Source of the DNA: Acidobacteriota bacterium | Lineage (GTDB): Bacteria; Acidobacteriota; Thermoanaerobaculia; Thermoanaerobaculales; Thermoanaerobaculaceae | NCBI GenBank assembly: GCA_016213675.1 | Contig: JACQZW010000054.1 | Location: forward strand, 1-64,000 | Reading direction: 5' to 3' | Length of the DNA stretch: 64,000 bases | Position numbers and translations under genes: made by a program | Part shown: positions 7,844 to 15,333 of the stretch, one piece after another | Numbering within the stretch: position 1 is the stretch's first letter | Layout of the letters: each line of letters starts with the position of its first letter | Notes under the pieces: generated by a model | Seen by the model: the letters and a program-made list of their open reading frames with translations, nothing else | Databases searched by the model: none | Told to the model about the DNA's origin: nothing

Positions 7844-8494
7844 CTAGAGTGATGTCCAGTGACCGACGTACACGCCGATGATGCGGAGGTGGCTCGGGTC
7901 GTCGACCACAATCTCCGAGTAGCGTGTGCGGTTCCATGGTTCTAGGACGATCACTCTGTTCCTGATGCGGTAGACCTTCAGGGTCGCTTCGCCGTCGAGC
8001 ACGGCCGCCACAATCTCGCCCGAGCGGGCGTCGTGTCTTCGCGTATCGATGAATGCGATCGCCCCGTCTTCGATTCGTGGGGCCATTGAGTCGCCACGCA
8101 CCCTCACGCCGACGACGCCTGGCTTGTTAGGGATGAGCCAATCGGGCACACAGTATTCACCGACAACCTCGCCCATTGCAGCGCTCCATCCACCCGCGGG
8201 GATTGACTCGAACAACGGGACAACGTGAAACCCAGGCGGTACGCTACTGCGTTGCCTGCCGCTGCCTGCTGGTCGCTGGTCTGCGGGCTGATCTGATGGA
8301 CCCTCTACCAACTCAGCGACAGCAATCCCGAGACATTCCGCGATCTTTGTGAGGCTGTCGAGCGTTGGGCTGACTCTGCCGTTCTCATAGTCTCCGACGG
8401 CGTTCTTCCCCAGCCCGGCGTCGTTCGACAGCGCAATCTGAGAAATCCCGCGGGACTTCCGCCACGCCGCGAGAGCAAGCCTAAAATCCGCCAT
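7844..8494 (-). CDS. CI/LexA-type phage repressor (XRE + S24 peptidase)
   Basis: 216 residues. An N-terminal XRE helix-turn-helix (about 5-58) is followed by a linker and an S24 self-cleaving peptidase domain. Catalytic Ser is in RGDSMAP and Lys in ATLKVYR; the likely cleavage site is the Ala-Gly in SIPAGGW. It should keep the lytic promoter off and be inactivated by RecA-stimulated autocleavage. ATG at 8494 is chosen because a promoter (TTGTAC-17-GACAAT) ends 6 nt before it and an operator lies inside its spacer, which predicts a leaderless mRNA. Longer starts at 8539 or 8563 would bury those elements in coding sequence. Confidence 0.88.
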   Translation of the reverse strand: MADFRLALAAWRKSRGISQIALSNDAGLGKNAVGDYENGRVSPTLDSLTKIAECLGIAVAELVEGPSDQPADQRPAGSGRQRSSVPPGFHVVPLFESIPAGGWSAAMGEVVGEYCVPDWLIPNKPGVVGVRVRGDSMAPRIEDGAIAFIDTRRHDARSGEIVAAVLDGEATLKVYRIRNRVIVLEPWNRTRYSEIVVDDPSHLRIIGVYVGHWTSL

Positions 8495-8529
8495 GACGGC
8501 ATTGTCGTGACCCGTGATTACGGGTACAA
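8495..8529 (-). promoter_or_regulatory. Repressor maintenance promoter (PRM-like)
   Basis: On the minus strand TTGTAC, a 17-bp spacer, GACAAT, then six nt to the ATG of the repressor. The spacer carries the 14-bp operator O1. The -35 match is modest. The geometry predicts transcription starting at or within a base or two of the start codon. Confidence 0.55.
8511..8524. promoter_or_regulatory. Candidate repressor operator O1
   Basis: CCCGTGATTACGGG, a partial palindrome (CCCGT/ACGGG). It shares 11 of 14 bases with O2 at 8572-8585. It lies in the -35/-10 spacer of the repressor promoter, suggesting autoregulation. Confidence 0.55.
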
Positions 8530-8551
8530 CCCCATTCATCGGGGACCCCCC

Positions 8552-8580
8552 TTGACAAGACATATCGGGTGCCCTACATT
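8552..8580 (+). promoter_or_regulatory. Early lytic promoter (PR-like)
   Basis: TTGACA (8552-8557), a 17-bp spacer, TACATT (8575-8580): a near-consensus sigma-70 promoter. Only six nt separate the -10 from the ATG at 8587, predicting a leaderless cro-like mRNA. Confidence 0.8.
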
Positions 8581-8585
8581 ACGGG
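8572..8585. promoter_or_regulatory. Candidate repressor operator O2
   Basis: CCCTACATTACGGG, 11 of 14 identical to O1, covering the -10 and start region of the early promoter. Binding there would block RNA polymerase. Confidence 0.55.
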
Positions 8586-8586
8586 C

Positions 8587-8805
8587 ATGCCTCATCCCAA
8601 CAACCTCCGGTCAATCCGCGGTCGGCTGAAGCTCAGCCAGCGCGCCGTCTCAGAACGTGCCGGTTTCGCCCTGTCCTACTACCAGCAGGTGGAGGACGGC
8701 GAGTCGGTGCCAACGCTCATCAAGGCGCGGGCCCTCGCCGCCGCCCTTGGTGTGACGGTCGACGAGGCGTTCCCGTCCGATCTTCCGATTGCTGCGAACG
8801 AGTAG
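8587..8805 (+). CDS. Cro-like XRE-family regulator
   Basis: 72 residues with a single XRE helix-turn-helix (LRSIRGRLKLSQRAVSERAG, about 5-60), placed as Cro is: first gene of the early rightward transcript, divergent from the repressor. It should compete for the two 14-bp operators. ATG at 8587 is preferred over an upstream GTG at 8569 because the promoter -10 box overlaps the latter. No Shine-Dalgarno is present, consistent with leaderless initiation. Confidence 0.8.
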   Translation: MPHPNNLRSIRGRLKLSQRAVSERAGFALSYYQQVEDGESVPTLIKARALAAALGVTVDEAFPSDLPIAANE

Positions 8806-8815
8806 GGGAGGCGGC

Positions 8816-9286
8816 ATGTCATCCATCGCTGTTCAACCTCGCCTCCTCCCGTCCCTGCGGCAAGGTGCCCGCGAGGACGAAGCGCAAGCGGCCGAGCGTG
8901 ACGTCCTGTCGCGGCTGCGGATCGTGAGCAGGCGGGCGCACAAGGTCATGTCGCCGCACTCCAGACAGTACGCCGAGCAGCAGCTCGCCGGCGATCGCGG
9001 CCTCCGGCTCTCCGATCTGGCCTACGCGCTGTCGGCGCTCGATCAGGTGGATCGGGCCTACGTGCTCGCGCCGGTCGTCGAGGGCCGGGAGTCCGGGTGC
9101 AAGCCGCCGCTCGTCGAGATGGCGGAAGCGACGGAGGCGGTGGGCGTGGCGCTCGGCACGGCGCAGCGCGTGCTCGCGTCACAGGGCGCCACGCCGCGCG
9201 ATCTGCTCGCCGTCGAGGCCCACGTCCAGGCGGCCGTGCGCGAGCTGTCCGACGTGCCGCGGGCGATGAGAGGGGGCAAACGATGA
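8816..9286 (+). CDS. Early prophage protein, unknown
   Basis: 156 residues from ATG 8816 with Shine-Dalgarno GGGGAGG. Largely helical and charged, no recognised domain. Its second place in the early operon is where lambda has regulators such as CII, but no HTH is evident. It overlaps the next gene by ATGA, so the two are translationally coupled. Confidence 0.7.
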   Translation: MSSIAVQPRLLPSLRQGAREDEAQAAERDVLSRLRIVSRRAHKVMSPHSRQYAEQQLAGDRGLRLSDLAYALSALDQVDRAYVLAPVVEGRESGCKPPLVEMAEATEAVGVALGTAQRVLASQGATPRDLLAVEAHVQAAVRELSDVPRAMRGGKR

Positions 9287-9495
9287 AGGGTTGTCCGTAC
9301 TGCGACTACTTCGGGCGGACGTGCTTCGCGCACGCAACCCCACAGGAGCGCGAGCTTCGCAACCTGCGCGGGACCGCGGCCGTCCATGAGGCTCTCGGCC
9401 GGGCGCGTCCTGACTGGGCGACGAAGGCGAACGCCGCCGCCGCTCGACTTAAGGCGAAGGCGGACGCGATCGAGGCTGGGTCGGAGTCGTCGTGA
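9283..9495 (+). CDS. Small Cys-rich early protein
   Basis: 70 residues starting MKGCPYCDYFGRTCFAH: a CxxC plus Cys and His suggests a small metal-binding site at the N terminus, followed by a charged helix. Starts at ATG 9283 within the previous stop and ends inside the methyltransferase start. Function unknown. Confidence 0.65.
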   Translation: MKGCPYCDYFGRTCFAHATPQERELRNLRGTAAVHEALGRARPDWATKANAAAARLKAKADAIEAGSESS

Positions 9496-10274
9496 CACCG
9501 CTCATTCTGTCGTTGTTCCCGGGCATCGGCCTGCTCGACCTGGCCTTTGAGGAGCAAGGGTTCTGCGTGGTGCGTGGCCCCGACCTTCTGTGGGGTGGAG
9601 ACATTCGGAGCTTCCACCCGCCAGCAGGCCGGTTCGATGGCGTGATCGGCGGGCCGCCGTGTCAGGCGTTCTCGCGACTGCGCTACCTCGTCGAGCACAA
9701 CGGCTACGGGGTCGCGGACAACTTGATTCCTGAGTTCGAGCGGTGCGTCGCCGAGGCGCGCCCGACGTGGTTCCTCATGGAGAACGTTCCGGGCGCACCG
9801 ACGCCGAATGCGCTGTGGTACCGAGTCCGAGAGCAACTCATCCGCGACGTCTGCGTCGGTGGCGAGACGACACGCACGCGCAGATTCTCGTTCGGGACGC
9901 TCGACGGTCGCGCGCTATTGGTCGATGCGCTCGCGCTGCATCGGTCCGACCCTGAGCCGACCGTTTGCGCCGCCGGTGGCGCGCGCCCGATTCCGGTCGC
10001 AGTTGGCGGGAGTGGCAAGGTCAAAAGGACATTGACGGAGCGGCACAAGGTAACACGCAAGGGGGCGTCGGCGATGGACTACAAGACGACGGCGTACCTC
10101 GCGGACGCCCTGCGCCTACAAGGGCTCCCGGCCAACTTCCTAGACGGGGCACCATTCACGGTCGCCGGCAAGATCAAGGTCGTCGGCAACGGCGTCCCTC
10201 TCGCAATGGGCCGTGCGGTCGCCCGCGCGGTGGCCGAGGCGATGGGGTACCAGCTCGACGAGGTGGCCTCATGA
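9492..10274 (+). CDS. DNA (cytosine-5) methyltransferase
   Basis: 260-residue C5 methyltransferase using S-adenosylmethionine. Motif I is LSLFPGIGLLDLAF (5-18), motif IV GGPPCQAFS with the catalytic Cys (about 54-62), motif VI MENV, motif VIII TRRFSFG and motif X VVGNGVPLAMGRAVA. It is shorter than typical enzymes (about 330-400 residues), with a compact target-recognition region. No restriction partner is adjacent, so it is an orphan phage enzyme, probably shielding phage DNA from host restriction. GTG start at 9492 overlaps the previous stop. Confidence 0.9.
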   Translation: MTPLILSLFPGIGLLDLAFEEQGFCVVRGPDLLWGGDIRSFHPPAGRFDGVIGGPPCQAFSRLRYLVEHNGYGVADNLIPEFERCVAEARPTWFLMENVPGAPTPNALWYRVREQLIRDVCVGGETTRTRRFSFGTLDGRALLVDALALHRSDPEPTVCAAGGARPIPVAVGGSGKVKRTLTERHKVTRKGASAMDYKTTAYLADALRLQGLPANFLDGAPFTVAGKIKVVGNGVPLAMGRAVARAVAEAMGYQLDEVAS

Positions 10275-10471
10275 CCCCTCACCTCCTGACCCTTCGCCAG
10301 ACGGCCGACCTGCTCGGCGTTCGCGACGAGGAGACCGTCCGCACCTGGACGCGAGTGTCCGTGCGGCATGGCGGCCTGCCGTTCGTCCAGATTGGGCGCT
10401 GCATCCGCATCGACCCGCGCGACCTCGACAGGTGGATCGCGCAGCGGAAGCGCAGCGGGAGGCCGTCGTGA
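10271..10471 (+). CDS. Excisionase-like MerR/HTH_17 DNA-binding protein
   Basis: 66 residues: LLTLRQTADLLGVRDEETVRTWTR ... VQIGRCIRIDPRDLDRWI is the winged helix-turn-helix of excisionase/AlpA-type proteins. It may direct excision with the integrase or act as an early regulator. It overlaps the methyltransferase stop (ATGA). Confidence 0.8.
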   Translation: MTPHLLTLRQTADLLGVRDEETVRTWTRVSVRHGGLPFVQIGRCIRIDPRDLDRWIAQRKRSGRPS

Positions 10472-10590
10472 CTCCTCTCGCCATCACGGCCCTGGTCTCG
10501 CTGCTGATCTGCCTCGTCGTCGGTGTGGCCGCCGTGCTCATCGATTTGGACAACAGGCGGCTCGAGCACCAGCGGGGAGGCCGGCGATGA
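10468..10590 (+). CDS. Small single-span membrane protein
   Basis: 40 residues from GTG 10468: one hydrophobic helix (about 4-26) and a basic C-terminal tail (DNRRLEHQRGGRR). It overlaps both neighbours by 4 nt, as elsewhere in this tightly packed operon. Function unknown. Confidence 0.6.
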   Translation: MTPLAITALVSLLICLVVGVAAVLIDLDNRRLEHQRGGRR

Positions 10591-10775
10591 CCGCACGCGC
10601 GCTCTTCGGCGAGGACGGCCGAGTCCTCGGCCACATGGTGCAGATCAACCGCGGCTGGAGCTACGTCGTGCGGCGGCCGGATGGCCGGATCGCGGCGGGC
10701 ACCGCCACAACCGAGGAGCAAGCAGAGCAACAGGCGAGAGCGGCCGTTCCGGCCGCGGAAAGGAGCAAGACGTGA
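10587..10775 (+). CDS. Small early protein, unknown
   Basis: 62 residues, MTARALFGEDGRVLGHMVQ..., with a beta-rich middle (GWSYVVRRPDGRIAAGTA) and an Ala/Glu-rich helical tail. No family recognised. Start and stop overlap the neighbouring genes. Confidence 0.6.
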   Translation: MTARALFGEDGRVLGHMVQINRGWSYVVRRPDGRIAAGTATTEEQAEQQARAAVPAAERSKT

Positions 10776-11059
10776 GCAGCAACGAAGTGAGCCGCCAGCC
10801 TCGTGCAAGGAGTCTGACGGCTCGGATCATCAACCGCGTCAAGGCCATTCTCGGTCGCGGCCGGGCCGCCGTCAAGCTCGAGCCCGAGCGGTGCCCCGCG
10901 TGCCGCCTCGTGATCGAGGCTTCGGACCACTGGGTCAACTGGCCGCGCGACGGCCGCTCGGTCCTCTGGCACTGGGAGTGCCTGAACCGCGCCCGCGGCG
11001 GGACGCTGTTGCGCCCCGACCCCAACGAGCAGGCCCTACCGACGCACGTCATCAACTGA
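10772..11059 (+). CDS. Small Cys-containing early protein
   Basis: 95 residues from GTG 10772 with Shine-Dalgarno AAGGAG. A basic N-terminal part is followed by CPACRLVIEASDHWVNW and WHWEC, a CxxC...HxxC arrangement like a treble-clef or HNH-like zinc site without an obvious catalytic motif. Function unknown. Confidence 0.65.
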   Translation: MSSNEVSRQPRARSLTARIINRVKAILGRGRAAVKLEPERCPACRLVIEASDHWVNWPRDGRSVLWHWECLNRARGGTLLRPDPNEQALPTHVIN

Positions 11060-11069
11060 GGAGGAATCC

Positions 11070-11717
11070 ATGGCTACCAAACCCCGCTACACCCCGCTGC
11101 TCGACTCCAGCGGCAACAAGGTGCCGTCGGTCTCGACGATCCTCCGGAAGTTCCAGGACCCGTCGAACCTGCTGACCTGGGCGTGGAAGATCGGCGCCTC
11201 GGGCAAGTCGCTCCAGGAGGCGCGCGACGCGCAGGACACCGCCGGCCACGTCGCGGCAGCCCGCGCGATGGCGCTGCTCACCGACGAGCTGTTCGACGTC
11301 TCGGCCTACTCGAGGGACCTCATCACCGCGACCGACCGCCCGCTCGAGGTGTTCGCCACATGGGCCGGCGGCGTGGACCTCCGACTCGCTGGCCTCGAGC
11401 AGCCCACCGTCTCCGACGAGCTGGGCTTCGGCGCCAACGTCACCACCGCGCTCATCGGCAGCGACCTCGTCGTCCTCAGCCTCAAGGCTGGCAAGGGCGT
11501 CTACCTCGAGGACGTCCTGACGGTCGCGGCCCATGCGCATCTGACGGGGATCGACCGCGCGCAGGTCATCCGGTTCGGCAAGGACAGCGGCGGATTCGAC
11601 GAGAACCGCGCGCTCCATGCCGACAAGCTTGCCCCGGCGTGGGCGCTCTTCCGCACCCTCCTCGACGCCTACTACCGGCTCGGCCCCGTCGAGGCCGTGC
11701 TGAAAGGAGCGGCGTGA
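11070..11717 (+). CDS. Degenerate PD-(D/E)XK (RecB/Cas4-like) phage nuclease
   Basis: 215 residues. The opening (PSVSTILRKFQDPSNLLTWA) resembles phage RecB-type exonucleases with the 'PSVTTIL...L..WA' signature, and LSLKAGKGVYLEDVLTVAAHA aligns with the usual 'D-x-K-T-gk-Y...QlaaY' core. The catalytic acidic positions appear replaced (L/S for D; GAN for the G-x-x-D strand) while the Lys is retained. It may be inactive or a structural partner of the next gene. A good Shine-Dalgarno (GAGGAG) precedes ATG 11070. Confidence 0.55.
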   Translation: MATKPRYTPLLDSSGNKVPSVSTILRKFQDPSNLLTWAWKIGASGKSLQEARDAQDTAGHVAAARAMALLTDELFDVSAYSRDLITATDRPLEVFATWAGGVDLRLAGLEQPTVSDELGFGANVTTALIGSDLVVLSLKAGKGVYLEDVLTVAAHAHLTGIDRAQVIRFGKDSGGFDENRALHADKLAPAWALFRTLLDAYYRLGPVEAVLKGAA

Positions 11718-12988
11718 TGGCCGCGAAGCCCAGCGCAATCACCCCGGCCCGGAGCGCCCTCGCGGCACCCGGGTCCGGCAACCCGCTCGCCGACGCCTTG
11801 GCGAGCTACGACCCCAGGCAGTTCAACCTCGCGACGCCGATCGTCGTCCTCGACCAGGTGCCGCCAATGCACCGGGTGAGCATCCGCGTCGTCCAGATCG
11901 ACGCCGAGTCCGAGACGTATCAGATCCCCGGCGGCGACACGGTCGGCCTCGGCAAGACCGCCCTCGACAAGATCGCCGCCGCCGCCGGCGTCAACTGGAT
12001 CCCGGAGCGGTGCGGTCAGATCGACACGTACAACGACCCCCACCGCGTCATCTACAAGGCCGTCTGCACGATCCAGGACTTCGACGGACGCCGCCGGCTC
12101 GTGTTCGCCGAGAAGGAAGTCGACCTCCGCGGCGAGCCCGGCTGGCCGCTCGAAAAGCTCGGGAACGACGCGCGCGAGTTCGTCCGCCAGGCCGAGGGCA
12201 AGGCCGCCTTCCACATGACGGTCCCAGCCGACACGCGACCCTCGACGTGCCGCGACTGCGGCCAGCAGGTGTTCTGGGTCGAGACGAAGAACAAGAAGAA
12301 GATGCCGCTCGACCCGGGCGGCGACAGCCACTTCTCGACCTGCCCGGCGAAGGCGAAGCTGCCGGCCGGCTGGGAGCGGGTCTACCAGCAGCGCGCGAAC
12401 ATCCGCAGCCTCGCCGAGAGCAAGGCGAAGCTCCGCTGCATCCGCACGGCGATCGGGCTCCCCGTGTCCATGACCCCGGAGCAGGCGGCCCGGCCGTTCG
12501 TGGTTCCGGCCCTCGTGCCCGACCTCGACGTGTCCGACCCGGACATCAAGCGCATGGTGGCCGCGAGCCTGATCGGCGCCCAGGAGGCGCTCTACGGTCC
12601 CCGGCCGCTGCCGTCCGGTCCGTTGTCTCCGGCGATCGACCCCGAGGTGATCGACGTCTCGGCGATGGAGGAGGCACCGGCCGAGCCCGCCGAGCCGGTC
12701 GGCGAGCCGGAGCTGCCCCCGATCGACGAGCCGCCGGTCGCGTGTGGCCTGCCGATCAACCTCGAGTGGGTCGAGGAGCACTGCCCGGTCAACGACGAGA
12801 ACCGCTACAAGCACCTGCAGGCGCTCGCCGCCTGGTGCAAGCGCGCCGAGGACAAGCTCGGGACCGACCGGGCGGCGGCGATCTACAGCAAGCTCGGCGG
12901 TGGGTTCACGCCGGCCAGCGCGTCGATCGCCGAGGTAGCCGCGATGGCGGCGGCGATCAAGGCCGAGCTGCCGGGGGGTGGGAAGTGA
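11717..12988 (+). CDS. Recombination/annealing-type phage protein with zinc insertion
   Basis: 423 residues; ATG 11717 has Shine-Dalgarno AAGGAG and overlaps the previous stop. The N-terminal half contains a stretch typical of a phage family near recombination genes (ESKAKLRCIRTAIGLP followed by PEQAARPFVV). It carries an inserted zinc module CRDCGQQ ... KKMPLDPGG ... HFSTCP. The C-terminal third is Pro/Glu-rich then helical. Placement beside a RecB-like nuclease and SbcCD suggests a single-strand annealing role; that is inference, and I see no RecA-type P-loop. Confidence 0.5.
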   Translation: MAAKPSAITPARSALAAPGSGNPLADALASYDPRQFNLATPIVVLDQVPPMHRVSIRVVQIDAESETYQIPGGDTVGLGKTALDKIAAAAGVNWIPERCGQIDTYNDPHRVIYKAVCTIQDFDGRRRLVFAEKEVDLRGEPGWPLEKLGNDAREFVRQAEGKAAFHMTVPADTRPSTCRDCGQQVFWVETKNKKKMPLDPGGDSHFSTCPAKAKLPAGWERVYQQRANIRSLAESKAKLRCIRTAIGLPVSMTPEQAARPFVVPALVPDLDVSDPDIKRMVAASLIGAQEALYGPRPLPSGPLSPAIDPEVIDVSAMEEAPAEPAEPVGEPELPPIDEPPVACGLPINLEWVEEHCPVNDENRYKHLQALAAWCKRAEDKLGTDRAAAIYSKLGGGFTPASASIAEVAAMAAAIKAELPGGGK

Positions 12989-13512
12989 AGCCGCTCCCCC
13001 TCCCAGCGCTCAGTCCGGCCGACGTCGAGCGCTTCTGGAGCAAGGTGGACCGGAGCGGTGGCCCGGACGCCTGCTGGCCATGGAGGGCGGGCTGTACTGC
13101 GGACGGCTACGGCAGCGTCCGTCTCCGAATCAGCCGCGGCCGGTGGGGAAGTTACCGCGCGCCCCGCGTCGCCCTCACCATCACGTCCGAGTTCGTCAGC
13201 CACGAAGCGTTCGTCTGCCATACGTGTGACAACCGCCGGTGCTGCAACCCCGCGCACCTCTTCACTGCAACGCAGGCGGAGAACCTCCTGGACATGCGCC
13301 GGAAGGGGCGTGGTACTCCGATGCCGAGGCCGGTTCGGAAGCCACTCGGCAAGGGAAGCCGTCTCGACGCAGCCCGCGTGATCGCCATGCGTGAGCGATA
13401 TCTCGGCGGCGAGACGATCGCGTCTCTCATGCGATCGTTCGGGGTTTCGCGCAACCACACCACCAGGGTCGTCAAGGGCACATCCTGGAGGAATCTCGGG
13501 GCTGCCGTATGA
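12985..13512 (+). CDS. HNH endonuclease with C-terminal HTH (copy 1)
   Basis: 175 residues. The nuclease core reads VCHTCDNRRCCNPAHLFTATQAENLLDM, the Cys/His-rich HNH_3 fold found in many free-standing phage homing-type endonucleases. The N terminus (VERFWSKVDR...CWPWRAG) is the usual family opening. The C-terminal third (ASLMRSFGVSRNHTTRVVKG) is a helix-turn-helix. It overlaps its neighbours by GTGA and ATGA. A paralogue lies at 17596. Confidence 0.85.
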   Translation: MKPLPLPALSPADVERFWSKVDRSGGPDACWPWRAGCTADGYGSVRLRISRGRWGSYRAPRVALTITSEFVSHEAFVCHTCDNRRCCNPAHLFTATQAENLLDMRRKGRGTPMPRPVRKPLGKGSRLDAARVIAMRERYLGGETIASLMRSFGVSRNHTTRVVKGTSWRNLGAAV

Positions 13513-14639
13513 GGTGCCTCCTGGTCGGTGACTGCCACATCAAGGACAACGAGCACCTCGACGACACGAAGCGGTGCCTCCAGTTCGTCGTCGAGACCGC
13601 GATCGCCCGCGACGTTGACGCCGTCCTCTTCGGCGGCGACCTCTTCAACCATAAGAGCAGCCCAGCGGAGCGACTCGTGCTCCGCGACACTCTCCTCAAC
13701 CTCTCCGTTCCCGTCCTGCTGGTGCGGGGCAACCATGAACCGCTCGGCGACCTCGCGGTGTTCTCCGGCTACGAAGGCGTCACGGTGGCGGAGCAGCCGA
13801 GCGTAGTCGCACTGGACAACGTTGACGTGTTGGCTATCCCGTGGCCCGAGAAGGCATGGCTCGCCGCACGCGGATGGACGGGCGAGACCGGCGATCAGGC
13901 CGGGCAACACGCGCTCGGAGACATGGTCCGGGCGATGGCGGCGACGCGGAGCGATCCGAGCCGGCCGCTCATTGTGGTCGGTCACCTCGCTGTCGGTGGA
14001 GCCGTGGCGTCGAGCGGGCAACCGCTGATCGGGCGCAGCCTTGAGATGGCGCTCGGCGACCTCACGGACCTTGGCGCCGTCTTCACGGCCTTGTCGCACA
14101 TTCACCGCCCCCAGGAGCTGGCGCCGACCGTCTTCTATATCGGAAGTCTCAACTGCGTCGACTTCGGCGAGGAGGACGAGGCCAAGCGCGTCGTCCTGCT
14201 CACGGTCCACGACGACGGCACGGCCGAGTGGGAGTCGATCCCGGTGCCGTGCCGGAAGTGGGTGACGGTCGAGGCCTGCCTCGAGGAACTCGACGAGGAC
14301 GTCCTCGGACACCGCTTGGAGCGCGTCCGTGGCCAGGCGTGGGACGACGAGCTAGAACCCGGGCGGTTTCGCGGAATGAACGTCCGCTACACCTACGAGG
14401 TGCCGGAGGAGTACGCGGCGAAGTTCGACCACGCCGAGATCGAGCGCCGCTTCGCCGCGGCGCACACCCTGAAGATCGTCCCCGTCGTCGAGCGCGCCGC
14501 CCGGGTCCGGGCGGCCGAGGTCGCCGAGGCGAAGACCGTCGCCGACAAGCTGGCGGCGTGGGGCGCCGCGACTGACACCCCCATCACCTCAGGCGCGGTC
14601 GAGAAACTCAACACCCTCCAGGAGGAAGTCAATGGCTGA
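13509..14639 (+). CDS. SbcD/Mre11-like metallophosphoesterase
   Basis: 376 residues, a manganese-dependent DNA nuclease subunit working with SbcC/Rad50. Metal ligands visible: D8 and H10 (GDCHIKD), D44 in GGDLF, N75/H76 in RGNHE, the GHL box and SHIH. The C-terminal part has the capping and helix regions that would contact the ATPase. It pairs with the gene at 15320, as gp47/gp46 do in T4 for recombination-dependent replication and end processing. Confidence 0.9.
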   Translation: MRCLLVGDCHIKDNEHLDDTKRCLQFVVETAIARDVDAVLFGGDLFNHKSSPAERLVLRDTLLNLSVPVLLVRGNHEPLGDLAVFSGYEGVTVAEQPSVVALDNVDVLAIPWPEKAWLAARGWTGETGDQAGQHALGDMVRAMAATRSDPSRPLIVVGHLAVGGAVASSGQPLIGRSLEMALGDLTDLGAVFTALSHIHRPQELAPTVFYIGSLNCVDFGEEDEAKRVVLLTVHDDGTAEWESIPVPCRKWVTVEACLEELDEDVLGHRLERVRGQAWDDELEPGRFRGMNVRYTYEVPEEYAAKFDHAEIERRFAAAHTLKIVPVVERAARVRAAEVAEAKTVADKLAAWGAATDTPITSGAVEKLNTLQEEVNG

Positions 14640-15333
14640 GAACTCACGAGTCGAATCCGGCGACTGCGCTGTCAATCTCCGTGCCGTCGTCGGCGCTCGC
14701 GTCCGCGCCGAGCATGAGCCGGCGATCACGGCCGAGATCGACCGCCGCATGGCCGCTGTCGAGGCCGCCCTCGCCGGGGGAGTCGAGCCGCCACCGCCGC
14801 CCCGCAAGCCGCGGAGCGACAGGGGCACCCGGCGGGCGACCAAGCCTATCCCGGCCGAGCCCGACGACGACGGCCCGCGCATCTTCATGGCGGCAGAGGA
14901 CCCGGCCGACGAGACGAAGCCGGCAGAGGCCGAGGCGCCCGAGCCCGACATGCCGCCCCAGGACATCGACGAGGGGACGACAGGGGAGGACCCGAGGCCC
15001 GCACGCCGGCGCCGCGCGCACAAGGATGCCCCTCCCGTGAACGTCGAGCCCGCTCCCGTGAACGAAACGCCGGCGCCCGTGAACACCGGGCACTCCCTCG
15101 ACGCTCGCGACAACGGCTACACGCCGCTGGCGCCCACGGCCGACACCGGGGCAGCCCGTCAGTGCCGTTGCGGCCACGCCTCCGGCGTCCACGGCACCGA
15201 CGAATACGGCAGGTTGACCGGTTGCATGGTCGGAGGCTGCGGCTGCCGGCGCCACGTCGAGGCCGACCCGCTCGGCCTCGACGGCTGGGTGCCGCCGAGC
15301 GAGCGCAAGGAGGTGAGCGATGAGGCTTCGTAG
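14632..15333 (+). CDS. Low-complexity protein with C-terminal Cys cluster
   Basis: 233 residues between sbcD- and sbcC-like genes and overlapping both. The first 165 residues are Pro/Glu/Arg-rich and probably disordered (including EPAPVNETPAPVNT repeats). The C-terminal end has CRCGHASGVHGTDEYG and CMVGGCGCRRH, a probable zinc-binding site seen in other phage proteins. It may tether the nuclease complex; function unknown. Confidence 0.6.
   Translation: MAENSRVESGDCAVNLRAVVGARVRAEHEPAITAEIDRRMAAVEAALAGGVEPPPPPRKPRSDRGTRRATKPIPAEPDDDGPRIFMAAEDPADETKPAEAEAPEPDMPPQDIDEGTTGEDPRPARRRRAHKDAPPVNVEPAPVNETPAPVNTGHSLDARDNGYTPLAPTADTGAARQCRCGHASGVHGTDEYGRLTGCMVGGCGCRRHVEADPLGLDGWVPPSERKEVSDEAS

Noticed and set aside
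8495-8563. Longer N terminus of the phage repressor
   Set aside because: It would place the promoter spacer and operator O1 in coding sequence and leave almost no gap to the divergent early promoter.
9492-10274. Restriction-modification system
   Set aside because: Only the methyltransferase is present; neighbouring small genes have no nuclease motif.
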